Below, piece by piece: positions 47,182 through 55,771 of a stretch of DNA of 64,000 nucleotides (positions are counted from its first letter, which is position 1; each line of letters opens with the position of its first letter). The position numbers and the translations under genes are program-made. The notes under the pieces were generated by a model that saw only the letters and a list, made by a program, of their open reading frames with translations, searched no databases and was not told the origin of the DNA. This DNA comes from Planctomycetales bacterium (GTDB lineage Bacteria > Planctomycetota > Planctomycetia > Planctomycetales > Planctomycetaceae), in NCBI GenBank assembly GCA_028285345.1, contig JANQPT010000055.1, positions 19,666 through 83,665 on the forward strand, given 5' to 3'.

Positions 47182-48678
47182 ATGATGCGGCTGCTTGGTT
47201 CCGCGAAACGGCTCTGCAACGGCCTCACCCGCCGCGATTTGTTGCACGTGGGCGGGCTTGGTTTGTTCGGCTTGGGACTGGGCGACTTCTTCTCGCTCAA
47301 ACGGGCTCAGGCATCCACGCTCGAATCGTCGCCCGGCTTCGGCCGCGCGAAACGCTGCATTCTGCTGTATCTCTATGGGTCGCCGGCGCAGCACGAGACG
47401 TTCGACCCCAAGCCGCAAGCCCCGCCGGAAGTTCGCGGTGAGATGGGCGCGATCCAGAGCAGCCTCTCCGGCGTCAACATCGGCGAGGGTCTGCCCAAGA
47501 CCGCTCAACTGCTCGACCGGACGACCATCGTCCGGTCGATGGTGCATCCCTACCCACTACACGGCACCGTCTACGCCATGTCGGGGATTCCCAACGTTGA
47601 TACAAAGATCGAAGCCAAACCAAGGCATCCGCGCCAATGGCCCTTTATCGGGTCGGTCGTCGACTATCTTGCCGAGCGCAATGGCGAACCGACACCCAAC
47701 GTGCCGCGCAATATCGCGCTGCCGTACTTGCTGCACTCCAAGGCGAACTACTTTCCGCTCGCCGGTCCTTACGGGACCTTCTTAGGCACCAAGTACGATC
47801 CGGTCTGGACGGAGTTCAACGCGCGGGGCATCAAAGTCGTCCCCAATTTGGGCGGGGAAAGCGGATCGAGTGAGCATTTCTACGATCCCAACGGCGAGAT
47901 CGACCCCCGCGAGCGGTTAACGATATCGGCGACGAAGTTTCGAGACGGCGTAACGCCGCGGCGGCTAGAGGATCGCCGCTCGTTGTTGCGGCAATTCGAA
48001 CAGACCCGTGCCTTGATCGATCGTTCGCCGCGGGCGGAGAGCTACGACAGCCAGCAGCAATTGGCCTACTCATTGCTGACTTCGAACAACGTCCGGACGG
48101 CGCTCGACGTGCAGTCGGAACCGGACCGCGTGAGGCAGGCGTACGGCATGACGCTGTTCGGCCAAGCGACGCTCGCGGCGCGGCGGCTGATTGAAGCGGG
48201 CGGGCGGTTTGTGACCGTGTTCTGGGATTCTTGGAAGTACAACAACGGTTCCTGGGATACACACGAATACCATTACCCGCGATTGAAGAAAGTCCTGCTG
48301 CCTGGTTTCGATGCAGCATATTCGTCGCTGATACATGACCTTGAGCAACGCGGATTGTTAGATGACACACTGGTGCTCTGCTTCAGCGAACATGGGCGGA
48401 CTCCGAAATTGAATAACCGTCCCGGCGGGGGGCGCGATCACTGGTCGCGGGCCTACTCGGCGATTTTCGCCGGCGGCGGAATCGCCGCGGGGCGGGTCGT
48501 GGGCAGCACAGACGACATTGCGGGCGACGTCGTCAGTACGCCTCTCTCGCCCAAGGACATCTTGGCGACGGCGTTTCATCAACTCGGGATCGCCCCCGAC
48601 ACCACCGTGCCGGACCGTTTAGGCCGCCCCGTGCCGATTACGGGAACGGGAAAACTGCGCCGCGAGTTGCTCAGCTAG
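47182..48678 (+). CDS. DUF1501 protein with Tat signal (2)
   Basis: 498 residues from ATG 47182, with GGTGGAG 9 bases upstream (GTG 47167 would put the signal 5 residues deeper). Tat motif TRRDLLHVGGLGLFGLGLGD. DUF1501 core: CILLYLYGSPAQHETFDPKP, VRSMVHPYPLHGTVYAMSGI, TVFWDSWKYNNGSWDTHEYH, LVLCFSEHGRTPKLNNRPGG and GRDHWSRAYSAIFAGGGIAA. It is more similar in architecture to the 'DUF1501 standalone' type than to copy 1. It is on the opposite strand to copy 1 and not part of one operon with it. Confidence 0.93.
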   Translation: MMRLLGSAKRLCNGLTRRDLLHVGGLGLFGLGLGDFFSLKRAQASTLESSPGFGRAKRCILLYLYGSPAQHETFDPKPQAPPEVRGEMGAIQSSLSGVNIGEGLPKTAQLLDRTTIVRSMVHPYPLHGTVYAMSGIPNVDTKIEAKPRHPRQWPFIGSVVDYLAERNGEPTPNVPRNIALPYLLHSKANYFPLAGPYGTFLGTKYDPVWTEFNARGIKVVPNLGGESGSSEHFYDPNGEIDPRERLTISATKFRDGVTPRRLEDRRSLLRQFEQTRALIDRSPRAESYDSQQQLAYSLLTSNNVRTALDVQSEPDRVRQAYGMTLFGQATLAARRLIEAGGRFVTVFWDSWKYNNGSWDTHEYHYPRLKKVLLPGFDAAYSSLIHDLEQRGLLDDTLVLCFSEHGRTPKLNNRPGGGRDHWSRAYSAIFAGGGIAAGRVVGSTDDIAGDVVSTPLSPKDILATAFHQLGIAPDTTVPDRLGRPVPITGTGKLRRELLS

Positions 48679-48699
48679 GTTCAAGAAAGCGTACGCCGA

Positions 48700-49182
48700 T
48701 CAAACCGTTTCGGTCCCGCCGTCGATTTGAACCGGCGACTTACACTGCGGGCAAGCGGTCTCTTTAGGCAAGAGTTGCTTCCCGCACGTCCTGCAAAAGG
48801 GGACGGCTCCGGTCGAATCGCCGGAGAGGATCTGCTTCAAGAAATCCTCGACCACCACATGACAATTTCGGCATGCCGTCTCCTTCGGCAGTAACTTGTG
48901 GCCGCAGGAGGGGCATAGCCCGGTGCGGGCCGCCTCTTCGGGATTGCTGCGCAGTTTGAGCAAATCTTTCAGCGGCGCGCGGCAGCGCGTGCACCAGTTC
49001 TCGTGCGGCAGCAGTTTTTTGCCGCAAACGGGACATAGTTTAGCACGGTCGGCCGCGCGATTCCCTCGAATTTCCAACGCAACCGTTTTTCCGCAATTCG
49101 GGCAGGTCGTTGTGGCTGAGTCCCAATCGTCAGGGATTTGAATCCGATGCCCGCAGCGGCACTCCGTTTCTTTTGTCACCAT
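48700..49182 (-). CDS. Protein with four tandem zinc ribbons
   Basis: 160 residues. Cys pairs occur in four modules: CRC...CPNC (residues 8-30), CPVCGKKLLPHENWCTRC, CPSCGHKLLPKETACRNC and CRTCGKQLLPKETACPQC. The last three share the LLP(H/K)E(N/T)xC spacing, so they are internal duplications. No membrane segment. Zinc ribbons bind nucleic acids or proteins, but none of the neighbours explains its role. Converges with the DUF1501 gene. Confidence 0.88.
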   Translation of the reverse strand: MVTKETECRCGHRIQIPDDWDSATTTCPNCGKTVALEIRGNRAADRAKLCPVCGKKLLPHENWCTRCRAPLKDLLKLRSNPEEAARTGLCPSCGHKLLPKETACRNCHVVVEDFLKQILSGDSTGAVPFCRTCGKQLLPKETACPQCKSPVQIDGGTETV

Positions 49183-49296
49183 TCTTCTCCGACGGCGGTT
49201 TACAAAAACCTCGCTCGCACCAACGATATTTCACACATGAGCGATCCTCAAGGAGCATCACTGAATCGTGCGTCAAATCATTCGGTTTTGACATCG

Positions 49297-50841
49297 CTAG
49301 AAAGCCGGCTCTGCGGACCTGGCCGCTTTGACTTCGCCGAATTCAACGACCCGCGACTCGCGATTGTTCGACTGCCGTCTCAAGAACACAACCATCCGCG
49401 TGATGGGTGATGTTTCATACGTCCAGACTTCGCTGATCGCGCCCTGGCTGGCCATGCGCAGCCGCTTCAGCGGAACCCCCAGCGTCTTGCGGACCTGCAC
49501 GGCCGTCATGCCCTTGATCAGCAAGCCTTTCTGCATCGCCAGCTCGATTTCCGATTTCTCCTCCTCCTCGTCCGCCATCTCCGAAACCCACTTGCCCCGC
49601 TTCTTCCGATAACCGAGCTGTTCCAATTTCGCCGCGATTTGCGGATCGTCGGCGTTGCGGCGATCGGCTTTGATGAGCAACTTCGCCGCGCGATCGGGGC
49701 GGTCCAGCCGATCGGCAAATTCATCGGCCACGTTGATCAACCCGGTGATGTCGTCTGAGTCAAGGCGCCGTAATCGCACCTCCAACCAGGCTTCGAACAC
49801 CTCGGCCCCTTTTTTCGGCTGCTGCTGCGATTCGTAATCCTGCTTCAAAGCGAGGATTTCACTCTTGGAGAGCGTCGCCACTTCTCGAGTTCGCGCCGCG
49901 AGCGCTTGCTTGCGGTACTGCTGTGCCAGATCGCGGTACTCGGGAATCTCCTGTTCGATGTTGTTCGCGATTTCAAATCCGTTCGCGAAGTTCTTGTCGA
50001 GTTCGGACTGCAAACTGGCCAACACGAGTTCCGCCATCAGCATGCGGTGCAGCAGTTTTCGGCGGCCGCTGCTCGTCTGCTCGTACGTTGCCAGCGGATC
50101 ACTTTCATACTGTTTTCGCAGGTCCGTGTTGAATTTCTGCAGAGGCGTTTCACAACCGGGAAGATCGCGGGAGACGCCGGAAATCGCCCGTTCAAAGTCA
50201 CCTTGATTCTTAGCCTGCTGCCGCATTAGGACGTACGCCTCGTGCAACAGGCTCAGTTGCAGCGACTCCGGCAAATCAAAATCCTTAGCGGTGACGGCCA
50301 GTTTTTTGAGCGCCGTGGCGTCCTTGCCCCGGGCCGCTCGGCGACCCGCGTCAATCCCCCGCTCGTTCGCCTCCCGGCTCAGTTCAAGCAGCTTGGCATC
50401 ATCATAAAACCGCCCCAATTGCTCGGCCCACTTGGCAAGGTCGTACCACTCCGCTGCGGAATTGCGATTCATCCGCGATTTCCGGGACTCAAATTGCTGC
50501 TCATCGCTTTTGATGACGTGAAAACCGCGAATCTGAACAAAGTAATTCCGTCCCCGCCGCATCACCCGCCCGTCGATCTGGACGTTAGTGAAATCCTTCT
50601 GCGGCTTTTTCAATCGAAACTTTGACCGAAACGGAACATCGCATTTTAGCAGCCGAATCTGATGCGGCCCGAACGACGATCGCCGTCCCGAAACCCGGAC
50701 GTCCCGCCCCACCCACTTCTTGTACGACTCGTTGAATTGCTCAACGGTAAAACTGCGCAGCGGCGCCGCGGAAGCGTGCTGAGCGGCAGCGGGCAGCACG
50801 ACCCCCAATACAACAAAGGTCATCATCCAACGGCCGTTCAT
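49297..50841 (-). CDS. Secreted protein with C-terminal BamE/SmpA-like domain
   Basis: 514 residues with a signal peptide (MMTFVVLGVVLPAAAQHASA). Residues 30-115 form an OB-like beta domain (WVGRDVRVSGRRSSFGPHQI), 120-430 are mainly helical repeats (ELDKNFANGFEIANNIEQEI; LRRLDSDDITGLINVADEFA), and 450-505 resemble the BamE/SmpA fold: KGLLIKGMTAVQVRKTLGVP, then ISEVWTYETSPITRMVVFLR. Its start overlaps the previous gene by 4 bases (ATGA). BamE folds act in envelope assembly, but the whole protein is unlike BamE, so the function is unknown. Confidence 0.8.
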   Translation of the reverse strand: MNGRWMMTFVVLGVVLPAAAQHASAAPLRSFTVEQFNESYKKWVGRDVRVSGRRSSFGPHQIRLLKCDVPFRSKFRLKKPQKDFTNVQIDGRVMRRGRNYFVQIRGFHVIKSDEQQFESRKSRMNRNSAAEWYDLAKWAEQLGRFYDDAKLLELSREANERGIDAGRRAARGKDATALKKLAVTAKDFDLPESLQLSLLHEAYVLMRQQAKNQGDFERAISGVSRDLPGCETPLQKFNTDLRKQYESDPLATYEQTSSGRRKLLHRMLMAELVLASLQSELDKNFANGFEIANNIEQEIPEYRDLAQQYRKQALAARTREVATLSKSEILALKQDYESQQQPKKGAEVFEAWLEVRLRRLDSDDITGLINVADEFADRLDRPDRAAKLLIKADRRNADDPQIAAKLEQLGYRKKRGKWVSEMADEEEEKSEIELAMQKGLLIKGMTAVQVRKTLGVPLKRLRMASQGAISEVWTYETSPITRMVVFLRRQSNNRESRVVEFGEVKAARSAEPAF

Positions 50842-52025
50842 GGCTCACCTCCCATACGCCGCGTCTGCTCCGCTAAGACGTCTTGGATCACATCGTCGGC
50901 ATCGAATCCCAACAGCTCATATGTCTGAAGATTGGACCACAAGAAGACCGTGCCCGGTTCGAGATGGACCACCCACGTTCGCCCATCCTCCGTCTCCGCA
51001 ATACAGGATTGCAATTGTCCGGCAATGATCATTGTCTCGCCCGCAGCCCCGAGGTCGCTGGCCTGAATATCATCAGTCGACGCAACGACCACTGCGGACT
51101 CGTCGGAGACGATCAATGGAATGTCAAACTTCATCTCATCGACGGTAATATCCGTGGGAACCGGCGCTTCCAGCACGATCCACTTCCCTTCGTAGGCAAA
51201 ATCGAACGCATCGTCCCAATTCCCGTATGAGTCCCCATTGCTCTTGTCGATCGCTTCCGTGATCATCTCATACAGCGAATTGGGAATCAGATTATTCGCG
51301 GCGCGGACTTCGTAGCAAAGTTGCAACAGCGCCCGCGACTGCTGATCGTCGCTGCCCAACGTGATTAACGCGTCGTGCAGTTTTTCAAACGACTCGGCCG
51401 CCTTTGCCAAGCTTCCCTCCTCAAGCGCCGCCCGCCCGGCTCGTTCCTCTTCGACCATGATCACTTGGGCCCGCTCAATATTGCGCGAATGAATAATCGC
51501 GTAGCCGGTGATGACTACGACCGCGAGAATCCCGCACAGAAGTGCGCGAAACGGAGTGATCATCCGACGTGAAAACCGACGACGGTCCCAAATGCCCCGC
51601 CGATGATCAATCGCAATCGTCTGTGCCGGAATCGCATCCGGTTTGGGCTCGCTGTCTGCTTCCGCCGATCGCGGTTGCGGCCGCGGTTTCGGCTTTGGCT
51701 TGGGCTGGATTTTGATTTGGTCGGCCGGCCCCGCAAGTTCCGCTTCATCGGCGGGGGCGGATTCAGGCTCAGGCTCAGACTCAGGCTCGGGGGCGGCACG
51801 TTGCTGCTTGCGCAGAGGCGAAACCGGCAATTTGGGAACTGGATAGACACTCTCGGGCAACACGAACAATTCCGAATCGCAAATCCGGCAGGTGAGTCGC
51901 TGTTCCCTGTGCGTACGCGTCCCTTCGAAAACCTCTCCGCACACACACTCCAGCCGAAATGGCTCGGGCTGCTTGGGTTCGGGAGGCTTTAACGCGGCCT
52001 TGGCCTTGGCGAGCCAGCTGGGCAT
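50838..52025 (-). CDS. Membrane protein with N-terminal zinc ribbon and periplasmic domain
   Basis: 395 residues from ATG 52025 (MPSWLAKAKAALKPPEPKQP). A zinc-ribbon-like CVCG...CRIC motif lies at about residues 30-52, then a Pro/Glu/Lys-rich linker with runs of PEPESEPEPE and PKPKPKPRP, a transmembrane helix at about 162-182 (RALLCGILAVVVITGYAIIH), and a periplasmic domain of about 200 residues (EERAGRAALEEGSLAKAAES; WVVHLEPGTVFLWSNLQTYE). Topology: short cytoplasmic zinc module, one membrane pass. It overlaps the BamE-like gene by ATGA, so the two probably form a membrane-spanning unit. Function unknown. Confidence 0.82.
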   Translation of the reverse strand: MPSWLAKAKAALKPPEPKQPEPFRLECVCGEVFEGTRTHREQRLTCRICDSELFVLPESVYPVPKLPVSPLRKQQRAAPEPESEPEPESAPADEAELAGPADQIKIQPKPKPKPRPQPRSAEADSEPKPDAIPAQTIAIDHRRGIWDRRRFSRRMITPFRALLCGILAVVVITGYAIIHSRNIERAQVIMVEEERAGRAALEEGSLAKAAESFEKLHDALITLGSDDQQSRALLQLCYEVRAANNLIPNSLYEMITEAIDKSNGDSYGNWDDAFDFAYEGKWIVLEAPVPTDITVDEMKFDIPLIVSDESAVVVASTDDIQASDLGAAGETMIIAGQLQSCIAETEDGRTWVVHLEPGTVFLWSNLQTYELLGFDADDVIQDVLAEQTRRMGGEP

Positions 52026-52242
52026 GGTGAAATTCAAGTCGCGCAGAGGTGAACGGTCCTGATTACTCTCATTATCGGGCCGAAATCTACCCCGGTCAAT
52101 CCCATGCGCGTTGCGGCAGACCGCTCGACGCGCTCGACTCCCCAAGTTGATTGCCGAAACAACACTGCGCCGCCAGAATGGAGATTGACACAATTCGACC
52201 GCAAGGCGGCCGCGCCAGGCCGCTGCTCGATCGGGAGGTTTT
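52026..52242. promoter_or_regulatory. Divergent promoter region
   Basis: Lies between two genes that diverge, so it should contain both promoters. GGGAGG at about 52232-52238 is the ribosome binding site of the isomerase-like gene. Confidence 0.4.
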
Positions 52243-53079
52243 ATGCAGGCCATCATCTCATGTTTCACCAACAGCTACGGACGCTTCGGCGCTCGCGGCG
52301 CCATCGAAAACCTCCGCGACGCCGGTCTGGAATACCTGGAATTGCCGATTCGGACCGCCGGCACCGAATCGATCTTCGGCGATGAACCGCTCGTGACCAC
52401 GGAGTCGACCCCTGAGGACTTAAACCTGGTCGGCCGGATGCTCAACGACCACGGTCTGAAACTCTCCAGTTGCAATATCACCAGCGGCAATCCGCTCGAT
52501 CCGCAAGTTGTCGACGTCACTCAGCGCAAACTCGACTTGGCGGCGGAATTGGGTGTCTCGCTCGTCGTGGGCGGAGCCGGGGAGGCCGAGGATGACGAGC
52601 AACTCGAGCAACTCTACGACAATTTGCGGCAAATCGGCGACTATGCGGCCGGCAAAGGCATCATCTATTGCTTCGAAACGCATCCGGGGATTTGCGTCAA
52701 CCACCACTACATGCTGCGCACGATGCAGGATCTCGATCATCCGCATCTGAAACTCAATTTCGACACGGCGAATCTGTTCTACTACAACACGAACGTCTGT
52801 TGCGAGGTCGCGCTCGCCAAAGTCTGTCCCTATGTGAAGCATCTGCATCTCAAGGATTGCATGGGCACGCCGGGCGAATGGTACTTCCCGGCGCTCGGTT
52901 ACGGCGGCGCCGTCGATTTTCTGCAAGTGCTTCAAATCATGCGCGACAGCGGTTTCCGCGGACCTTACAGCCTGGAGCTGGAAGGGATCCGCGGCGAAGG
53001 AGAATTGTCTCTGGAGCAATACCAGCAGCGCGTGCTGGACAGTGTCGACACACTCAAATCGTGCGGCTATTTCGACTAG
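52243..53079 (+). CDS. Sugar-phosphate isomerase/epimerase-like TIM barrel (xylose isomerase-like)
   Basis: 278 residues starting MQAIISCFTNSYGRFGARGA. Xylose-isomerase-like (AP endonuclease 2) blocks: LEYLELPIRTAG, GVSLVVGGAGEAEDDEQLEQ, the metal-ligand Glu in IIYCFETHPG, the Asp and His in LNFDTANLFY and VKHLHLKDCMGTPG, and Glu in YSLELEGIRGEG. Such proteins convert keto sugars or inositols, and planctomycetes have many. A Gfo/Idh/MocA oxidoreductase at 61988 could belong to a similar route but is not linked. Substrate unknown. Cytoplasmic. Confidence 0.9.
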   Translation: MQAIISCFTNSYGRFGARGAIENLRDAGLEYLELPIRTAGTESIFGDEPLVTTESTPEDLNLVGRMLNDHGLKLSSCNITSGNPLDPQVVDVTQRKLDLAAELGVSLVVGGAGEAEDDEQLEQLYDNLRQIGDYAAGKGIIYCFETHPGICVNHHYMLRTMQDLDHPHLKLNFDTANLFYYNTNVCCEVALAKVCPYVKHLHLKDCMGTPGEWYFPALGYGGAVDFLQVLQIMRDSGFRGPYSLELEGIRGEGELSLEQYQQRVLDSVDTLKSCGYFD

Positions 53080-53466
53080 AGCTCTGCCGAGCCTCAACTG
53101 CAGCGTAGCCGAACTCGTGAGAGTTCGGAAACCTGCCTACACCGATTGAACGTCCTGAAGTCTCACGACTTCTGCTACCCCAGTTATTGGGGATGACACA
53201 GCCTTAGCCGACCCCACCTGCCGTCAAACTGGGCAATTCACTGAAGAGTCGCGAAATGCCGAGACATTGCCAGTCGCGAAAACAGTTCCGGCCAAGTAGT
53301 TGGACAAATGCACATCGCGCTAGTGCGGCGGGCTTCGGCTGTCTCTCAATTCTTCCAGCAGCCGATCACATCTGACGCGCGGCGGCGCGTCGTGATCATC
53401 GGCCTGCGCCCGCGTAATTGTTGACGGCGTTGAATCGACTGATGGGAGAGCTGGAGGCGGTTGTTG
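53080..53466. other. Intergenic region with a paired palindrome repeat
   Basis: Apart from the repeat at 53105-53178 and the ribosome binding site GGAGG at 53453-53457, nothing was recognised. Confidence 0.45.
53105..53178. repeat. BIME-like paired palindrome, copy 5
   Basis: First unit CCGAACTC-GTGA-GAGTTCGG, second unit GAAGTC-TCAC-GACTTC then TGCTAC. The spacer (AAACCTGCCTACACCGATTG) is close to that of copy 1 (AAACTTGCCAACTCCGATTG), so the whole element of about 75 bp is conserved. Confidence 0.9.
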
Positions 53467-54099
53467 ATGAAGTCCGTTACGCTGCTGAAACTGCTGTGCT
53501 CGGTGATCGTGATTGCCCCGTGCGCCGGCTGCTGTTGCTGGCCCAAGAATGGAATCACGCTCCGCGGCGGACTCGATTTTCGCGAAATCAAAAAGCCCTC
53601 CGGGTTTGTCGAACTGGTCGATACCGGTTGGGATGAACGCCGTAGATTGAATGATCTGAAGTGGCTCGAAAACGCCGATTGCTTGGACGACTATCAGCTT
53701 CCCGCGGCGCCCACTGCCGGCGAGGTCAACGAAGTTGTGCCGCCGCAGTCGAATGAACTCCCCTCATTGGGTGAGCCGTCCGAACTGAATCTAACCCCCG
53801 TTCCGCCGGAAGACCTCCCTCCGGCTCCCGCGCCGCCGAACAAACTGCCGCCGGTGCCCGCACCCGAACCGGAACCGCTTCCCGCCCGCGAGCCGAAGCA
53901 AGCATTAGAGAAGGAGGGTGAGTCGGTCAGTTTGCCGTCGACGTACGACGATCAAGACGACTACCAAAAGATGATCGAACTGACCAACTACGAAAAGCCC
54001 GCCCGGTCGGTGGCCAACCGTCCCTCAACGATTCAGCAGCGTATTCGGGACCACGTCCGCCGCAGAACACCCGGCCGCGGTCTGTGGGCCAAGCCGTAA
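53467..54099 (+). CDS. Predicted Pro/Glu-rich lipoprotein
   Basis: 210 residues from ATG 53467, with GGAGG 9 bases upstream. Lipoprotein signal: KSVTLLKLLCSVIVIAPCAG followed by CCCW, with cysteines in a lipobox-like AGCCC. A short globular part follows (DFREIKKPSGFVELVDTGWD), then a Pro/Glu-rich tail (PPAPAPPNKLPPVPAPEPEP) and a basic C-terminus. Probably a membrane-anchored spacer or wall-associated protein. No family recognised. Confidence 0.8.
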   Translation: MKSVTLLKLLCSVIVIAPCAGCCCWPKNGITLRGGLDFREIKKPSGFVELVDTGWDERRRLNDLKWLENADCLDDYQLPAAPTAGEVNEVVPPQSNELPSLGEPSELNLTPVPPEDLPPAPAPPNKLPPVPAPEPEPLPAREPKQALEKEGESVSLPSTYDDQDDYQKMIELTNYEKPARSVANRPSTIQQRIRDHVRRRTPGRGLWAKP

Positions 54100-54135
54100 T
54101 CGCGTCTCGCCGCGCGTTGCAGCGAAGCGGCGACG

Positions 54136-54981
54136 TCACTTGAGTCGTTCGCGCAAAAACGCCGGCCGGTCCGTCGTGATCGAATCGACTCCCAACCGTC
54201 GAAAATAAGCGGCGTCGCTTGGTTTGTTCACCGTCCACACGTGAAACTCCATCTTCGCGTCGCGGAGCATCTTGACGAACTCGCTGTCAATGACCTGCCG
54301 TTTGGCCTGCGTGTCCAGGCCGTCCGCTCCGGTTCGCCGCAACGTTTGCAGCACGGTTTGCGGCGTCGGTTTGAATGCCCCGCGATCGTCTTCCTTATAT
54401 CCGGTCAGCCAATACGCCTTGATTCCGGGGATCTGCCGCTTCGTCGCGGCGACGACGTTCTCGTCAAATGCAATCACAATCGTCTGCGCCGGTTTGAGTG
54501 CCGCCTGCGTCAGAACTTCCTTCAGCGCGGGCACGATCTCCGGACCGCATTTGATCTCGATCAGAATCGTCTTGTCGTCCGGTACCACATCGAGCACTTC
54601 CCGCAACGTAGGAATTTGTTCGCCGCTGTAGCGAGGATGCTTCCAACGTCCCACATCCAGCCGTTTCAAATCCTCCAATGTCGATTTGGCTACCACCAAG
54701 TCTGTTCCCGCTCTTTTCTTGGTCGTCTTGTCATGAATGCAGACAATTTGCCCGTCAGCGGTCAAATGAAAGTCGCCTTCAATCGCGTCGGCCCCTTGTT
54801 CCCAGGCCAGCCGGAATGCGGCCAGCGTGTTTTCCGGGGCGTCATGCGAAGCGCCGCGATGGGCGACGATCAGCGGCAAAGTCCGCGGCTCATCCGCTCG
54901 CACTACGTTCATGTGAGTTGTGCCCACGATCACAAACCAGCCAATCACGATCAGTGACCGGCGGAAACAAAGTCCCGGCAT
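54136..54981 (-). CDS. Secreted glycerophosphodiester phosphodiesterase
   Basis: 281 residues with a signal peptide (RRSLIVIGWFVIVGTTHMNV). It hydrolyses glycerophosphodiesters to glycerol-3-phosphate and an alcohol. Catalytic blocks: VAHRGASHDAPENTLAAFRL, EGDFHLTADGQIVCIHDKTT (Glu, Asp and His ligands), LIEIKCGPEI, and VWTVNKPSDAAYFRRLGVDS. ATG 54981 has AGGAG 5 bases upstream. Resembles UgpQ/GlpQ. It acts in the periplasm. Convergent with the lipoprotein gene upstream. Confidence 0.93.
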   Translation of the reverse strand: MPGLCFRRSLIVIGWFVIVGTTHMNVVRADEPRTLPLIVAHRGASHDAPENTLAAFRLAWEQGADAIEGDFHLTADGQIVCIHDKTTKKRAGTDLVVAKSTLEDLKRLDVGRWKHPRYSGEQIPTLREVLDVVPDDKTILIEIKCGPEIVPALKEVLTQAALKPAQTIVIAFDENVVAATKRQIPGIKAYWLTGYKEDDRGAFKPTPQTVLQTLRRTGADGLDTQAKRQVIDSEFVKMLRDAKMEFHVWTVNKPSDAAYFRRLGVDSITTDRPAFLRERLK

Positions 54982-55771
54982 TATTGCTCCTCTTAAGTTC
55001 CTGTCAAATCAAGGTGTCGTCATGGTCTTATTACCTCAATTTGATCAATTTAGCGATTTCTCGAGCGGCTCAATAGCTCGCTCCAACGAATGCTGGAGAG
55101 ACTGCGTAAATGGGTGCGCGGCGGCGGGGTATTCGATTCAATATCTGAAGCAACACCAAATGCGCAAGAAGTGGTTTTGGGGCATCTTGGCCGTCATATT
55201 GTTGACCGTTGCACGCGGCGGAGATCAGAACCGGATCCTCCGGGTCGACGGCGTTTGGGAACGGGCCTGTCGGATCGCTCCAACCGTTCATTCGCTTCTA
55301 TGGCCCCCGCACACGTGAAGCAAGGCATACCTCGATCAACTGGTCAGGTCTGGCCAGATAGACTCTCTCGACTGCTTCGCTGAAATCAAATCCAAGCGTA
55401 AGGTCAAGGTCCCGGTTGAGGCAACGCAAAACTCAAACTAACCCACGTCCTTCGACAGACGATTCTTGGTGAGCGACAGTTAAAAACTGTTGAACATCGA
55501 CTTCAATGACGCCACCCGTGATTGCTGCCGTTTAAATTGCCGTCGGCTGCCCAATTCTTGACAGTAACAGTTGTTGCACTTGCCGTATCAAACGAAAACC
55601 GTTCGTGTTCTCTCAAAGTCCGCCGCGCACGACCGCAAGCGGTCGGCTTGGGATCCATCAAAATCCGTGTTCAATCCGTGTGAATCTGTGGCGAAATTTT
55701 CTCGTTGATTTTAGTTACGGCGCGGCGGTAACTAGAAACTGCCGCCTGATTCCGCCGGTGATTCATCAGCC
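54982..55771. other. Long intergenic region, mostly empty
   Basis: Between the glycerophosphodiesterase and AAA genes. It contains the short frame at 55160-55318 and, near 55661-55690, near-repeats of the decamer AATCCGTGTG. No other feature recognised. Confidence 0.4.
55160..55318 (+). pseudogene. Short frame with signal-peptide-like start, possible gene remnant
   Basis: 52 residues starting MRKKWFWGILAVILLTVARG, a textbook signal peptide, then DQNRILRVDGVWERACRIAP before a stop. There is no ribosome binding site close to ATG 55160. It may be the beginning of a secreted protein gene cut short by mutation, or chance. Low confidence. Confidence 0.3.
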
